DNA from: Centipeda flueggei ATCC 43531
GTDB taxonomy: Bacteria; Bacillota; Negativicutes; Selenomonadales; Selenomonadaceae
NCBI RefSeq assembly: GCF_000160695.1
Contig: NZ_GG694007.1
Span: forward strand, 126,003 to 190,002
DNA length: 64,000 bases
Direction of reading: 5' to 3'
How positions within the stretch are numbered: the first letter of the stretch is position 1; each line of letters starts with the position of its first letter. Position numbers and translations under genes: made by a program. The notes beneath the pieces are model-generated. The model was given only the letters and a program-made list of their open reading frames with translations, was not told the DNA's origin and made no database searches. Shown one piece after another: positions 33,538 through 42,522 of this stretch.

Positions 33538-35322
33538 TCAGAGCATTTTTTCCAGCGAGGCGTTCACATCATCAAATCGATAGGCTGCATCCGTCCCGCG
33601 CTTGAAGCCCGGCTGATAATCACCGCCGGCACGGGAGGCCTTCATCCCATCCCGCAGTCCATTGATGCGCCCAAGTTCCGCATCAAACACCTCCAGAAGG
33701 CGTGTTTTAAGTGCGCCATTGGAGATCTGTGCCGCATTCACACTATTTCTTGCCTGCTGGACTTTCTGTGAGATAACCTCCGCGCGGCGAATGAGTCCGT
33801 CCGCCTTGGCGAAATTCCGATTGGCCGAAAGATAGGCATTGATGTCTTTCGCCAGTCCTGCAATTTCCTGATCGTACTGGTTCTTCGCGGCAATATAGGA
33901 AGACACATCATTGCCGGTCGGAGCAGAGCTGTTAGCGACCGCCTTCGCCGAGGTCTCCGCCGGCGTCTCACGCGCGACCTCATTGCCGTCCTTGTCGTAG
34001 TAAATATTCAGCGTACGCTCATCATCATCATTGTACTCATGGACAACACGATGATACACGCGCCCGCCTTCGTTGACGTTGATCGGATCTTCACCGGTTC
34101 CGAAGTATGCTTCCTCCGTTTCGCGGCGCTTATCATCATATTTCAGGCGGCACTCTGCTGCGTTGAGCTTTGATGCGACGACCATGTTGTCTTCCTTGCC
34201 GTAGAAGTCCATCTTGACAAAGTTTCCATGGTCATCATAACTCAGCACGACTTTGACCACGTTATCGCCGAACGTATCCCGATCGAGCGGCATGGGGCTG
34301 TCATCCGCCCCATAGGCACTGATCTCGGAGACCTGGCGGTTTTTGTTGTATTTGAACTTATAGGAAGCAATATTTCCCCACGCCTTGATGCCCAACGGCT
34401 GTTCATCTTTGCCATAGAACGCAATCTTGCTCGGCATCATGTTGTCGCCGTCATAACTATATTTCGTTATGGCTCCGGCACTCACTGCATTGAGTGCTCG
34501 ATTGGTATGCAGTTTGGGCGTGTTCTTTTCCTTCAGTGCCTCATCTGCACCAAAATGGCGTGCCTCGACGACTCTTCCCTTGTCGTCTGTCTTGTAGGTG
34601 GTCTTTGCAATACCGGTGATGTCCACCATCAGAGAGTCGTCTTTCCCATAGTTCGCGACCTCGATCGGCTTCTTGCTCTTGTCGTACTTGAACCGCGTCT
34701 CATAGTCTTTATTCACGGTCGTGACACGCTCACCATTCGTGTTGGCATAGCCGACCTTGACGAGATTCCCCTTGTCGTCATACGAGAGCAGCAGCTGAGC
34801 ACAGCCAATGGACGTATTTGCCTGCTCGCCTTTTTTATTGTAGAAATATGCGACTTTATGGGTCTTCTTCTCCTCATCGATTTTGTAGCGAATCGCGTAC
34901 GCACCATAGTAGCCCATCGTTGCTGCCATGCGCGCATTTTTGAAGTTATACTTTATATAGCCGTCCTGATACTCCATCGTCACTGCAGCAAAGGAAAAAC
35001 CGCGGTCCAGCGTATCTCTCCACTGCGTATTGATCGCATCGCCGCCGAACATGGCCGTGATCTTCTCCAGCTTCTTGTCTGCATTGAAGTCGACCTTGTA
35101 GACCTGACCGGATGATGCGGCCTGTGCATCATCCACCTTGTAGCGCGCGAGGAACTCTCCATTCGGCTGCATGATGACCTCCTGGTAATACCCCGGCTCC
35201 CGAATGACATCGAATCCCACAGCATCACTTTTCCCCGCCGCAGGGCCGCTGCAGGCAGTCAGCAGTGCGAGACACAGCACGGCCGCCAGAATGAATAGGA
35301 GCTTACACATTCTCTTGTACAT
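33538..35322 (-). CDS. Lipoprotein with YD-like repeats
   Basis: 594 residues with a lipobox LLTAC (Cys near 24). From residue ~160 to ~460 it carries repeats of the form 'Y-x-Y-D-D-x-G-N-x-x-K-x-x-Y-G-K/A-D' (for example LLLSYDDKGNLVKVGYAN and VVLSYDDHGNFVKMDFYGKE), like degenerate RHS/YD or WG-type beta repeats. The C-terminal ~130 residues are helical. It is probably an envelope-anchored protein with a beta-rich fold that may bind sugars or other proteins. No toxin domain is visible. It is codirectional with the beta-lactamase-like gene, 80 bp apart, separated by a hairpin element. Confidence 0.65.
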   Translation of the reverse strand: MYKRMCKLLFILAAVLCLALLTACSGPAAGKSDAVGFDVIREPGYYQEVIMQPNGEFLARYKVDDAQAASSGQVYKVDFNADKKLEKITAMFGGDAINTQWRDTLDRGFSFAAVTMEYQDGYIKYNFKNARMAATMGYYGAYAIRYKIDEEKKTHKVAYFYNKKGEQANTSIGCAQLLLSYDDKGNLVKVGYANTNGERVTTVNKDYETRFKYDKSKKPIEVANYGKDDSLMVDITGIAKTTYKTDDKGRVVEARHFGADEALKEKNTPKLHTNRALNAVSAGAITKYSYDGDNMMPSKIAFYGKDEQPLGIKAWGNIASYKFKYNKNRQVSEISAYGADDSPMPLDRDTFGDNVVKVVLSYDDHGNFVKMDFYGKEDNMVVASKLNAAECRLKYDDKRRETEEAYFGTGEDPINVNEGGRVYHRVVHEYNDDDERTLNIYYDKDGNEVARETPAETSAKAVANSSAPTGNDVSSYIAAKNQYDQEIAGLAKDINAYLSANRNFAKADGLIRRAEVISQKVQQARNSVNAAQISNGALKTRLLEVFDAELGRINGLRDGMKASRAGGDYQPGFKRGTDAAYRFDDVNASLEKML

Positions 35323-35341
35323 AACATTTCCTCCATCTTTC

Positions 35342-35408
35342 TAAGGAATCCTCGATCAAATGCAGTCCATCCGATGACTGTACTGCATTACGCCGCGATT
35401 CCTTAATT
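35342..35408. repeat. Hairpin element related to MITE-like repeat
   Basis: It opens AAGGAATCCTCGATCAAATGCAGT and closes ACTGCATTACGCCGCGATTCCTT, so both an outer AAGGAATC/GATTCCTT and an inner ATGCAGT/ACTGCAT pair are inverted repeats. The outer ends match those of the MITE-like family (AAGGAATCGCTGATAA). 67 bp, between the beta-lactamase-like gene and the YD-like lipoprotein gene. Confidence 0.55.
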
Positions 35409-36347
35409 CTCTACGGCACACTGCGCCATTCTGCGGATGGTGCGGATTGCCCGCTCTCTGCCGGAGTAGTTCTCCGTCATGACCACCAAAATAACGTCGT
35501 GTCCATCAGCATAGATAATTCCCCCGTCGTCATAAAGCCCGACGAGTTCACCCGTCTTGTGGGCGATCACTGCATAAGGCAATGCCGCAGGGAAGCATTC
35601 TGTATCGGTCTGTCCCTTGAGATAGTCCAGCATCCGTTCATCCAGCTCGGTACTGACACACGCATGGTCGTACAGTCTGCGGAAAAAGCGTCCCAGATCA
35701 GAAACAGAGGTATAGTTCTCCCATCCCTCAGCAGCAGCCTGTGTGTCCATCATTTTCCGCTGAAGGATCGTGTCCGTATACCCGTTTCGGGTGATGTAGG
35801 CGTTGATCTCCTCCATCCCAAGCAGATCGATCATCATGTTGGTCGCTGTATTGTCGCTCTCCGTAATCATCAGGCGGAGCACGGTGTCCAAGGACAGCTC
35901 CGAACCATCCGCATATCCTGACAGGACTCCCGCCCCGCCGACCTTGTCTGCTGCGCGCAGAGTCAGTGTCTGCGCGAGAGAAAGCCGTCCATCCCGAACC
36001 TGCTCCATGGCTGTGCCAAGGATAAAGACTTTAATCATGCTGGCAGAGCGCATCGATTCGGATTGATAAATGTATGGCTGCCGATTTTCCTGTGGGTAAT
36101 CTGCATAGACGGAGTACCGCGTGCTGTCGGCACGTGACAGAGCTTCGATGGCCTCTCCAAGGGCCTCGTTGGAACGCTGTTCTGCCGAGGACTGCATGAT
36201 CTCTCCGGGAGGAGGCTCATTGACGGGCTGCCCCTCCGCCCGTACTGAAGCATCTCCGCCCCCATCCTCCAGCGGAGCAGAATAACAGCCCCATGCCCCC
36301 CCTGCAATCAGCAGGAGTACGGCGCTGACGATCACCAATCGTTTCAT
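35403..36347 (-). CDS. Class A beta-lactamase-like serine hydrolase, lipoprotein
   Basis: 314 residues from ATG 36347 (GGAGGA 9 nt upstream); longer in-frame starts exist. The signal ends GAWGC, a lipobox-like site (Cys 21). The three catalytic motifs are present: S-M-I-K (Ser 103, Lys 106), SDN (164-166) and KTG (264-266). The sequence between is closer to the chromosomal beta-lactamase/penicillin-interactive group than to the well-known mobile enzymes. It acts in the periplasm on beta-lactams or on peptidoglycan peptides. It sits next to an amidase gene, which supports a wall-related role. Resistance is not shown by sequence. Confidence 0.8.
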   Translation of the reverse strand: MKRLVIVSAVLLLIAGGAWGCYSAPLEDGGGDASVRAEGQPVNEPPPGEIMQSSAEQRSNEALGEAIEALSRADSTRYSVYADYPQENRQPYIYQSESMRSASMIKVFILGTAMEQVRDGRLSLAQTLTLRAADKVGGAGVLSGYADGSELSLDTVLRLMITESDNTATNMMIDLLGMEEINAYITRNGYTDTILQRKMMDTQAAAEGWENYTSVSDLGRFFRRLYDHACVSTELDERMLDYLKGQTDTECFPAALPYAVIAHKTGELVGLYDDGGIIYADGHDVILVVMTENYSGRERAIRTIRRMAQCAVEN

Positions 36348-36392
36348 AAACTTCATTCCTCCGCAGAGCAGCAATATGCGCACACACGCCGA

Positions 36393-37052
36393 TTACTCCG
36401 GATAAAAGATCAGACCATCGCCCTCCAGACAACGGCGCAATGCTCCCATGAACTGTGGGCCCGGATCTGACTTGATCGATCGATATCCCGCCACATGTTC
36501 GATGTAGAGCCCGCTGTCCCGCGCTGTATCCTGCTGGTAGTGGCCAAATACATAGGCAATCGTCGGATATTTTGCATGGAGATAGCGGATCAGCGCGGCA
36601 TTCGCTGCGAGCTGCTCCTCCGTCAGATCCTCCACTCCGCCTACCCCGCCGACGTTCTCAATGCCGATGCTGCACCAGTTGTAGCCGATGATATGCCGTG
36701 CCATTGCCGTCTCCGGCAGGAGTCGGAAAATCGTCCCGTCACGGTCAACGAGAAAGTGTGCCGCATAGTTCATCGTCCCGTCCTGTGCCGCCGCAGCGTA
36801 GAAATGCCAATATGCGGACTCCCACGTGTCGCCCGCCGTCCAATGAACGACGACCGCCTGCGGTATAATCGTATCCATCGGCATGCCATAGTGAAGTGCG
36901 GCGTATTCCCGTGTGAGTTCTGCCCGCTCCTCCGAGTACACAACGGGCTGGTCCACCATCGGCGGCGGTTCCTGTGCGCATAATTTTGCCTCTCGTCCAA
37001 GCAAGAGCAGCACGGTGAACACAAGCACTGCCATGATGTTGTTCAGATTCAT
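36393..37052 (-). CDS. N-acetylmuramoyl-L-alanine amidase (amidase_2 family)
   Basis: 219 residues with an N-terminal signal or anchor segment (MNLNNIMAVLVFTVLLLLG). The amidase_2/PGRP fold is shown by AVVVHWTAGDTWESA (zinc His near 70), the IGIENVGG core (near 130-137) and VFGHYQQD...KSDPGPQF (further zinc ligands in HYQQD and KSDPG). It cuts the bond between muramic acid and the stem peptide. It lies directly upstream of the beta-lactamase-like gene in the same direction (gap 45 bp). Confidence 0.85.
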   Translation of the reverse strand: MNLNNIMAVLVFTVLLLLGREAKLCAQEPPPMVDQPVVYSEERAELTREYAALHYGMPMDTIIPQAVVVHWTAGDTWESAYWHFYAAAAQDGTMNYAAHFLVDRDGTIFRLLPETAMARHIIGYNWCSIGIENVGGVGGVEDLTEEQLAANAALIRYLHAKYPTIAYVFGHYQQDTARDSGLYIEHVAGYRSIKSDPGPQFMGALRRCLEGDGLIFYPE

Positions 37053-37085
37053 ACGATCCTCCCGTGAAAAAGCGCTGCTGAAGCC

Positions 37086-37457
37086 CTAGATGGGGTAATA
37101 ACTGAGCAGTTTTCGATAGAGTTCATAGATTGGGGCGTTCGACTTCTCGACGCGAAAGACATTGCCGCGCCGATCGATAAAACGTTCATTTCCGTCGGCG
37201 TCCATATCATACTGAAAGAGCTCATACTCATTGCGATAGGCATCAAAATTGCTGACACACTCCAATCGCGACCCATCCGTACGCCGAATCACGTAGAGGG
37301 TGTGGACGAGTTCTCCGCGTATACGCCATGTTTCGTCTTTGTCGAAATAGACTGTTCGTATGTCATCCGAGTAGCACCAAATGAGATTGCGCGCACCACA
37401 TGGAACGGCGGCAGCAACAAGGAACAAGCAGGTCAGCAGCAGTGTCTTCTTCCACAT
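37086..37457 (-). CDS. Small exported hypothetical protein
   Basis: 123 residues from ATG 37457 (GGAGGGG 5 nt upstream). Signal peptide MWKKTLLLTCLFLVAAAVPCGA. The mature part has a beta-rich pattern, TVYFDKDETWRIRG and RLECVSNFDAYRNEYELFQY, as in small periplasmic proteins of Negativicutes with unknown roles. It heads a run of minus-strand envelope genes. Confidence 0.6.
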   Translation of the reverse strand: MWKKTLLLTCLFLVAAAVPCGARNLIWCYSDDIRTVYFDKDETWRIRGELVHTLYVIRRTDGSRLECVSNFDAYRNEYELFQYDMDADGNERFIDRRGNVFRVEKSNAPIYELYRKLLSYYPI

Positions 37458-37638
37458 CTGAACCCCTCCAATCATAGAGTTGCATAAGTATCTATATGTT
37501 TAGGATTAGAATTCGACAGAATAGCCAGAATCTCCTTCATGTTTTTTACCGATGAGTCATTCTTTCTGACGATTTACAAATGGCGTGATTTATCTTACAA
37601 TAAGAGAATCAAATGACAGTCATGAGCAAGGTGATATG

Positions 37639-38376
37639 ATGGAGCAGGGCATCGGCGCGTCACGGCGCGCGGTTTTTCTCGCGGGGGTGCATGACGGTGT
37701 GCCGATTGCACTCGGCTATTTCGTCGTGGCGTTTACGCTCGGGATTCTCGCCAAGACGGCGGGGCTGACGCCGTGGCAGGGCTTTCTCACGAGTTTTGTC
37801 AATCTCGCGTCGGCGGGCGAGTACGCAGGCTTTACGGTGATTGCGGCGCAGGCGCCCTATCTTGAGATCGCGGTGCTGACCCTCGTCGCGAATGCGCGCT
37901 ACTTCCTCATGTCGGCGGCGCTCACGCAGCGGTTTGCACCCGAGACGCCCCTCCTCCACCGCCTCGCTGTGAGTTTCGGCGTGTCCGACGAGATCTTCGG
38001 CATCACGGTGGCGCGCGGCGGCATGGTCAATCCCTACTATAACTATGGCGCAATGGCGATTGCCGTCCCCGCCTGGGCGATCGGCACGTCGGCGGGCATC
38101 CTCGCAGGCGGTATTCTGCCGGCGGCGGCACTCTCCGCGCTCTCGGTCGCGCTCTATGGGATGTTCGTCTGGGTGATCCTCCCGCCCGCAAAGAGGAGCC
38201 GTCCCATCGCGGGGATGGTCGGTGTGAGCTTCGCGCTCTCGCTTGCGGCGACGTATGCCCCCATCACGTGTGAGCTCTCGGGCGGCACGCGCACGATCAT
38301 CCTGACGCTGCTCATCGCGGGCGTCGGCGCGTGGCTGTTCCCCATCACGGAGCAGAAGGAGGATGCCGATGCGTGA
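37639..38376 (+). CDS. azlC: AzlC-family branched-chain amino acid exporter, large subunit
   Basis: 245 residues from ATG 37639 (AAGGTG 5 nt upstream; ATG 37636 is too close). It is hydrophobic with about seven membrane helices. Signature AVFLAGVHDGVPIALGYFVV at the start and GYFVVAFTLGILAKTAGL are typical of AzlC. It works with AzlD to export branched-chain amino acids or analogues. It overlaps azlD by 8 bp. Confidence 0.9.
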   Translation: MEQGIGASRRAVFLAGVHDGVPIALGYFVVAFTLGILAKTAGLTPWQGFLTSFVNLASAGEYAGFTVIAAQAPYLEIAVLTLVANARYFLMSAALTQRFAPETPLLHRLAVSFGVSDEIFGITVARGGMVNPYYNYGAMAIAVPAWAIGTSAGILAGGILPAAALSALSVALYGMFVWVILPPAKRSRPIAGMVGVSFALSLAATYAPITCELSGGTRTIILTLLIAGVGAWLFPITEQKEDADA

Positions 38377-38680
38377 CGTATGGATCTACATCGCGGTCAT
38401 GAGCATCGTGACCCTCGCCATCCGCCTCATCCCGCCGCTCGTCCTGCGCAGTGAGATCAAGAGCCGTTTCGTCCGCTCGTTCCTGTTCTACGTCCCCTAC
38501 GTGACGCTCGCCGTCATGACCTTCCCCGCCATCGTGCTCGCGACGCGCACCCCTCTGGCGGGCGGTGCGGCGTTCGTCTTTGCCCTCTTTCTCGCGTGGA
38601 ACGGCGCGAGTCTCTTTCGCTGTGCGGCGGGGGCGAGCATCATGGTCTTTGTGGTCGAGGGGCTTGTGATCGGATTTTAG
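38369..38680 (+). CDS. azlD: AzlD-family exporter subunit
   Basis: 103 residues from ATG 38369, which has AGGAGG 6 nt upstream, inside the end of azlC. Three to four membrane helices with ITLAIRLIPP-type motif (MSIVTLAIRLIPPLVLRSEI) as in AzlD. Translationally coupled to azlC. Confidence 0.9.
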   Translation: MRDVWIYIAVMSIVTLAIRLIPPLVLRSEIKSRFVRSFLFYVPYVTLAVMTFPAIVLATRTPLAGGAAFVFALFLAWNGASLFRCAAGASIMVFVVEGLVIGF

Positions 38681-38785
38681 GGAAGCCCTGATACATTCGA
38701 CACGGCCATCTTAGAGACATTGGAGCCCTTCAATAAAAGAGATTTTATAAAATTTCATTTATTTTAAGAAATCGCTGATAAACTG
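38679..38785. repeat. Degenerate MITE-like repeat, copy 5
   Basis: AGGGAAGCCCTGATACATTCGACACGGCC opens as a family end (in part) overlapping the azlD stop codon, and a second end, AAGAAATCGCTGATAA, lies at 38767-38782. The middle is AT-rich and strongly decayed. Confidence 0.45.
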
Positions 38786-38823
38786 ATGAACGAGAAGCTG
38801 TATCAGGAGAAAGGAGGCGAGGG

Positions 38824-40014
38824 ATGTCCATCGAGTTTGACTGCTGGTCCGGCATCATCATCGGCGGGGTACGCTACATCATCGTGGAAAAGATCTGCTA
38901 CCGCGAGCAGAATGGGAGCGACACATGGACGGAGTACGGGCTCACCCTGGAGGAGGACAAGGACAGCGAGGCGCGCATGTGGCTGAGCATCAGCGCGGAC
39001 GGCGCGGAGTGCACGCTCTCCACCCCCGTCGCGCGTGTCGTGCCGGCGAAGTCCTACCGTCTGATCGATGCGGGGATCGAGGTCGTCACGAGCGCACTCG
39101 GCGACACAGAGGCCTCGTACGGCGATTGTGCGGCCTACGAGCAGTACGAGATTGACGACAATCAATACTTCTTCCTTGAGGACTGGGACGGGTCAAAATA
39201 CGGGTCGCGCGGGGTGAGAATCGATGCACATCTGATTCAATCCTTTGACCCCGGCCCCCAAAAGCGCCATGGGTTCCTGACCAAGAAACAGAAGGCCATC
39301 CTAAGCAAGCTGTTCTCCAGCAGTGCCGTATGGGGGGTGACCATATTTCTCGTCGTCATCATGCTGGATGTTGACCTGGACATCAACTCCATCCACGACA
39401 TACGCCGCACGTTCGGTTTCCCGTATGCACTTCATGAGCGCCTCTCGGATGCGCCATACTACACGGAGGAGCCGGCGGAGGGGGATGCTCAGGTCTACCG
39501 TGCCAGTATCGACAAGAACGCCGCTGCCCTCGATCTCATCGAGGGGCTGGGCGGGTACGTGGATGAGATCGCCGAGAGTGACACGGATGCGCCGCAGCAG
39601 CTGATTTTCCTCCGCGCGGAGAAAGAGAACCTGCAGATCTCCGATGATGGCGAGGGGAAGGCGCGCATTGTCGTCTCACACGCGCCGCTTCCCGCAGATC
39701 GCGTGGCGTCGGTGACCGCCCGCACGCTCGGCCACTATGCCGAGACGGTGCGCGGGTGGAGTGAGACCGGCCGCCGCGGTGTTGTCGAGCCCGGCCCGAA
39801 TGAGGCCCCCCTGCCGCTCCCACGATCCATCTATGCACCGCCGCCGAAAACGCCGCCTGCCGCCCCCGCCGCCCCTGCGTCCACAGCTGCGCCCTCTGAT
39901 GCGGCAGCGGCACAGGACAAGTCATCTATCATGACACGAGCCGAATGGGTTGAGAAAATGCAGGCGGCGTCCGATGGGAGAGCGGTAAAGCCATCCCTGC
40001 ATCTCGCACATTAG
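38824..40014 (+). CDS. DUF4178-domain protein with one membrane helix
   Basis: 396 residues. The N-terminal ~135 residues match DUF4178 (IIGGVRYIIVEKICYREQNG, then WTEYGLTLEEDKDSEARMWL). One membrane helix follows near residue 165 (AVWGVTIFLVVIMLDV). A DUF4247-like soluble region (residues ~200-300) and a proline/alanine-rich tail complete it. In other bacteria DUF4178 genes sit beside DUF350 and glutathionylspermidine-synthase-like ATP-grasp genes, as here. Probably an inner-membrane part of a polyamine- or peptide-linked envelope system. RBS AAAGGAGG. Confidence 0.75.
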   Translation: MSIEFDCWSGIIIGGVRYIIVEKICYREQNGSDTWTEYGLTLEEDKDSEARMWLSISADGAECTLSTPVARVVPAKSYRLIDAGIEVVTSALGDTEASYGDCAAYEQYEIDDNQYFFLEDWDGSKYGSRGVRIDAHLIQSFDPGPQKRHGFLTKKQKAILSKLFSSSAVWGVTIFLVVIMLDVDLDINSIHDIRRTFGFPYALHERLSDAPYYTEEPAEGDAQVYRASIDKNAAALDLIEGLGGYVDEIAESDTDAPQQLIFLRAEKENLQISDDGEGKARIVVSHAPLPADRVASVTARTLGHYAETVRGWSETGRRGVVEPGPNEAPLPLPRSIYAPPPKTPPAAPAAPASTAAPSDAAAAQDKSSIMTRAEWVEKMQAASDGRAVKPSLHLAH

Positions 40015-40030
40015 GGAATCGCTGATAATA
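40014..40030. repeat. Solo end of the MITE-like repeat
   Basis: AGGGAATCGCTGATAA directly after the stop of the DUF4178 gene, the same as the family's terminal repeat. Confidence 0.5.
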
Positions 40031-40059
40031 TGCAGTCCACTGACGATAGGAGAAACGCT

Positions 40060-40491
40060 ATGATTGATCTGTCCACCCTCTTGCTCACCGCGTTCTATGC
40101 GCTCTTTGGCATCCTGCTGATGATCGTCTCCAATACGATCATGGATTTCTTCGTCCCCGGCGATTTCGCCGCTGAGATCAAGCGCGGCAACTGTGCCGTC
40201 GCATGGCTCTCCGCCGGCTCCTTCATCGGCATCGGGCAGATCCTGCGCGCCGTGATCCTCTCCCCCGCCTACGATGCTGTCCCGCCCGACTTCCTGCAGG
40301 GCGTCTTGCTCAGCATCGTCTACGCGGCGGTCGGCATCGTGTTCTTCGTTCTCGGCTTCTTCATCATCAAGATGTGGCATCGAAAGTACGCACTCGCCGA
40401 GCAGATCATGCGCGGCAACATGGCAGCGGGCATCTTCCTCTTTGGCGTATTCGTCGGGCTCTCCCTCGTCATCAGCGGAGCAGTGCACTAA
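40060..40491 (+). CDS. DUF350 membrane protein
   Basis: 143 residues from ATG 40060 (AGGAG upstream). Four membrane helices with the DUF350 plan: TLLLTAFYALFGILLMIVSN, AVAWLSAGSFIGIGQILRAV, and a final GNMAAGIFLFGVFVGLSLVI. Function unknown; it is linked to the neighbouring ATP-grasp enzyme gene. Confidence 0.8.
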   Translation: MIDLSTLLLTAFYALFGILLMIVSNTIMDFFVPGDFAAEIKRGNCAVAWLSAGSFIGIGQILRAVILSPAYDAVPPDFLQGVLLSIVYAAVGIVFFVLGFFIIKMWHRKYALAEQIMRGNMAAGIFLFGVFVGLSLVISGAVH

Positions 40492-40502
40492 GGAGCGGAC
40501 GC

Positions 40503-41090
40503 ATGGAAAATATGGGACGCAAGGCTGCCATCCTCGCCGCTGCCGTCGCGGCCGTCGGTGCTCTTGGGGCAGGCTATTACTATCGTAACGACATTATATA
40601 TAAAATATGTGACATCGTACATCCCGAATGGAATGAGGGCGAGGCACGGCTCACGGATGATCTCGACCGCCGCTGCAGCCTCCTCAACAACGGCGACGGC
40701 ACGGAGACCGTGCTCTACGACAACGATACGGCGGTGACCTTCCGGCGCGACGAGGGCGGTGATCTCGTCTGGCTGTACGGCACGGCGAGCATGATCGCTC
40801 CTCTGGCGGCAAACTATTTCGCCTTTCACGGGTTCTCCTACCCCGGCGGTCACATGGAGCTCGCACAGATGACCTACCGCATCGACGGGGCGCTCACACC
40901 GTTGCCCGAGGCCATCCCCGTACGGTCGGGCCGGCATCATCACACGACGGTCATCAATAGCGGCGGCGGTCGCGGAGGAAACAGCGACAACGACAACTAT
41001 GAGCGGAACAAGAGCCGCCGCATCAAGGACATCAGCAAGCAGTCCGGCTTTGGACGGGCAGGCATCCGCTCCTCCTCGGGAGCATCATGA
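40503..41090 (+). CDS. Hypothetical membrane-anchored protein of DUF350 cluster
   Basis: 195 residues from ATG 40503 (TAAGGAG upstream). One N-terminal membrane helix (AAILAAAVAAVGALGAGYYY), then a soluble part with HPEWNEGEARLTDDLDRRCS and LYDNDTAVTFRRDEGGDLVW, and a His/Gly/Asn-rich basic tail. I do not recognise the family. Its stop overlaps the start of the next gene (ATGA), so it belongs to the same operon. Confidence 0.6.
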   Translation: MENMGRKAAILAAAVAAVGALGAGYYYRNDIIYKICDIVHPEWNEGEARLTDDLDRRCSLLNNGDGTETVLYDNDTAVTFRRDEGGDLVWLYGTASMIAPLAANYFAFHGFSYPGGHMELAQMTYRIDGALTPLPEAIPVRSGRHHHTTVINSGGGRGGNSDNDNYERNKSRRIKDISKQSGFGRAGIRSSSGAS

Positions 41091-42379
41091 TGCATCCAGC
41101 CACCTATATTGATCAGCTCGATCCTTCGATTTTCCCTTTTATTCAATACGCCGACTATCCAGATCGCTATCCTACGCATACAGTGCAGGCGTTCCCGGCA
41201 TCATTCTATGAGGAGATGCGCACGGCATCGGCCGGGCTGTTCCGCGTCTTCTGCAAGGCCGCCGAGGTGCTCCAGCGTGCACCGAACGACTTCGCACGCG
41301 CGATGGATATGCCGCGCGAGATCCTGCCCTATCTGCACACGGTGAACGCCTTTCATCTGCCGACGTGGCTCTCGCGGTTCGACTTCGTACTCGACGAGGC
41401 GCAGCAGCTGCACATGGTGGAGATCAACGCCGATACGCCGTGCTTCGTCATCGAGTCCTTCTACGCGAACGGCGTCGCCGCCGCATACAACGGACGCCGC
41501 GATCCGAACGCGGGGGCGGAGGCGCAGCTGCGCGGCTTCCTCACGGAGGTACACAACCGTCTCTCCTCCCCCCTCGCCGATCTCGGGCGGCGCGCGCTCA
41601 CGCGGCGGCCGTTCGTCTTCTCTGCGTTCGACGACTATCCCGAGGATCTCGGGACGACGCTCTACCTCATGCGGCTCATGCAGGAGGGCGTCCCCCACGG
41701 CGACATCCGCTTTCTCTCGTTCTATGATCTCGCGATCGACGCGCACGGCATTCCGCTGGACGACAACGCCTATGCATCAGCACTCTACCGCCTGCATCCA
41801 ATGGAGATTCTCGTGGACGAACGCACGGAGGATGATGCACCGCTCGGGACGATGTTCCTCGATCTCTACCGCGCAGGCAGTTTTGCCATGATGAATCCGC
41901 CCGAGGCGATTCTCCTGCAAAACAAGTCCTTTATGGCACTGGTCTACGCGCTCGCATGCACGGGGCAGCTCTTGACGCCCGAGGAATGTGCGCTGGTGGA
42001 GCGTTACCTCACGCCGTCCTATTTCGAGGACGATTTCGATGCGCTGCGGGACGGCACCTACATCCGCAAGGAGATTTGGGGACGCGAGGGGAAGAACGTC
42101 CGCCTCGTCGAGAAGCGCGGCGGGCGCGAAGAGATGGTCTACGAGCGGCAGCCCGACAGCCCCGAGGAGATCATCTGCCGCGCGAGCAAGAAGGCAATGT
42201 ATCAGGACTTCGTCCGTCAGCCGTGCTTTACGCATACGGTCGACTCTGGCAGCCTCACGGGCTGTCTGACGCTCTCGTGCTTCATGCTCTTCGGCGCCCC
42301 GTCCGCCGTGGGCGCACGGTTCTCCCCCGAGGAGATCGCGGGGACAGAGGCATTCTTCGTACCATTGGTCATCGCATAG
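41087..42379 (+). CDS. Glutathionylspermidine synthase-like ATP-grasp enzyme
   Basis: 430 residues, the usual size for the synthase domain without the amidase. The N-terminal half has FDFVLDEAQQLHMVEINADT (residues ~100-119; metal and substrate loop) and the C-terminal half GREGKNVRLVEKRGG and a final FVPLVIA, all as in the pre-ATP-grasp/ATP-grasp GSP-synth family. It ligates a peptide carboxylate to an amine such as spermidine or an amino acid; the real substrate here is unknown. The start codon overlaps the upstream stop by 4 bp. Confidence 0.8.
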   Translation: MMHPATYIDQLDPSIFPFIQYADYPDRYPTHTVQAFPASFYEEMRTASAGLFRVFCKAAEVLQRAPNDFARAMDMPREILPYLHTVNAFHLPTWLSRFDFVLDEAQQLHMVEINADTPCFVIESFYANGVAAAYNGRRDPNAGAEAQLRGFLTEVHNRLSSPLADLGRRALTRRPFVFSAFDDYPEDLGTTLYLMRLMQEGVPHGDIRFLSFYDLAIDAHGIPLDDNAYASALYRLHPMEILVDERTEDDAPLGTMFLDLYRAGSFAMMNPPEAILLQNKSFMALVYALACTGQLLTPEECALVERYLTPSYFEDDFDALRDGTYIRKEIWGREGKNVRLVEKRGGREEMVYERQPDSPEEIICRASKKAMYQDFVRQPCFTHTVDSGSLTGCLTLSCFMLFGAPSAVGARFSPEEIAGTEAFFVPLVIA

Positions 42380-42380
42380 C

Positions 42381-42416
42381 AAAAGGGGAATAGGCAACTC
42401 GCCTATTCCCCTTTTC
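42381..42416. terminator. Bidirectional terminator
   Basis: AAAAGGGGAATAGGC/GCCTATTCCCCTTTT with a 5-nt loop, just after the ATP-grasp gene. Confidence 0.85.
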
Positions 42417-42419
42417 GAT

Positions 42420-42516
42420 CAAAAAAGAACCGCCTGTGGTTCGCAGCGGTTCTTTCTTCAAGTACAAAGACTTTAGGGAGAGACCGACGTTCCCACGCGT
42501 CAGTCACTCTTTTTCT
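42420..42516 (-). ncRNA. Candidate small RNA (about 95 nt)
   Basis: A consensus promoter (42523-42551, minus strand) is followed by about 95 nt with no usable ORF and then the terminator AAAGAACCGC/GCGGTTCTTT plus T6 (42455-42421). The 5' part folds into a strong hairpin: GACUGACG (near 42502-42495) pairs perfectly, with one G-U, with CGUCGGUC, and an outer GGGA/UCCC pair encloses it. I do not recognise the family. Its -35 box overlaps the stop codon of the panF gene. Confidence 0.6.
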
Positions 42517-42522
42517 ATCCCT

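Noticed and set aside
36745-37024. Alternative frames within the amidase gene
   Set aside because: Shadow frames of the amidase_2 gene, which has its zinc ligands in order.
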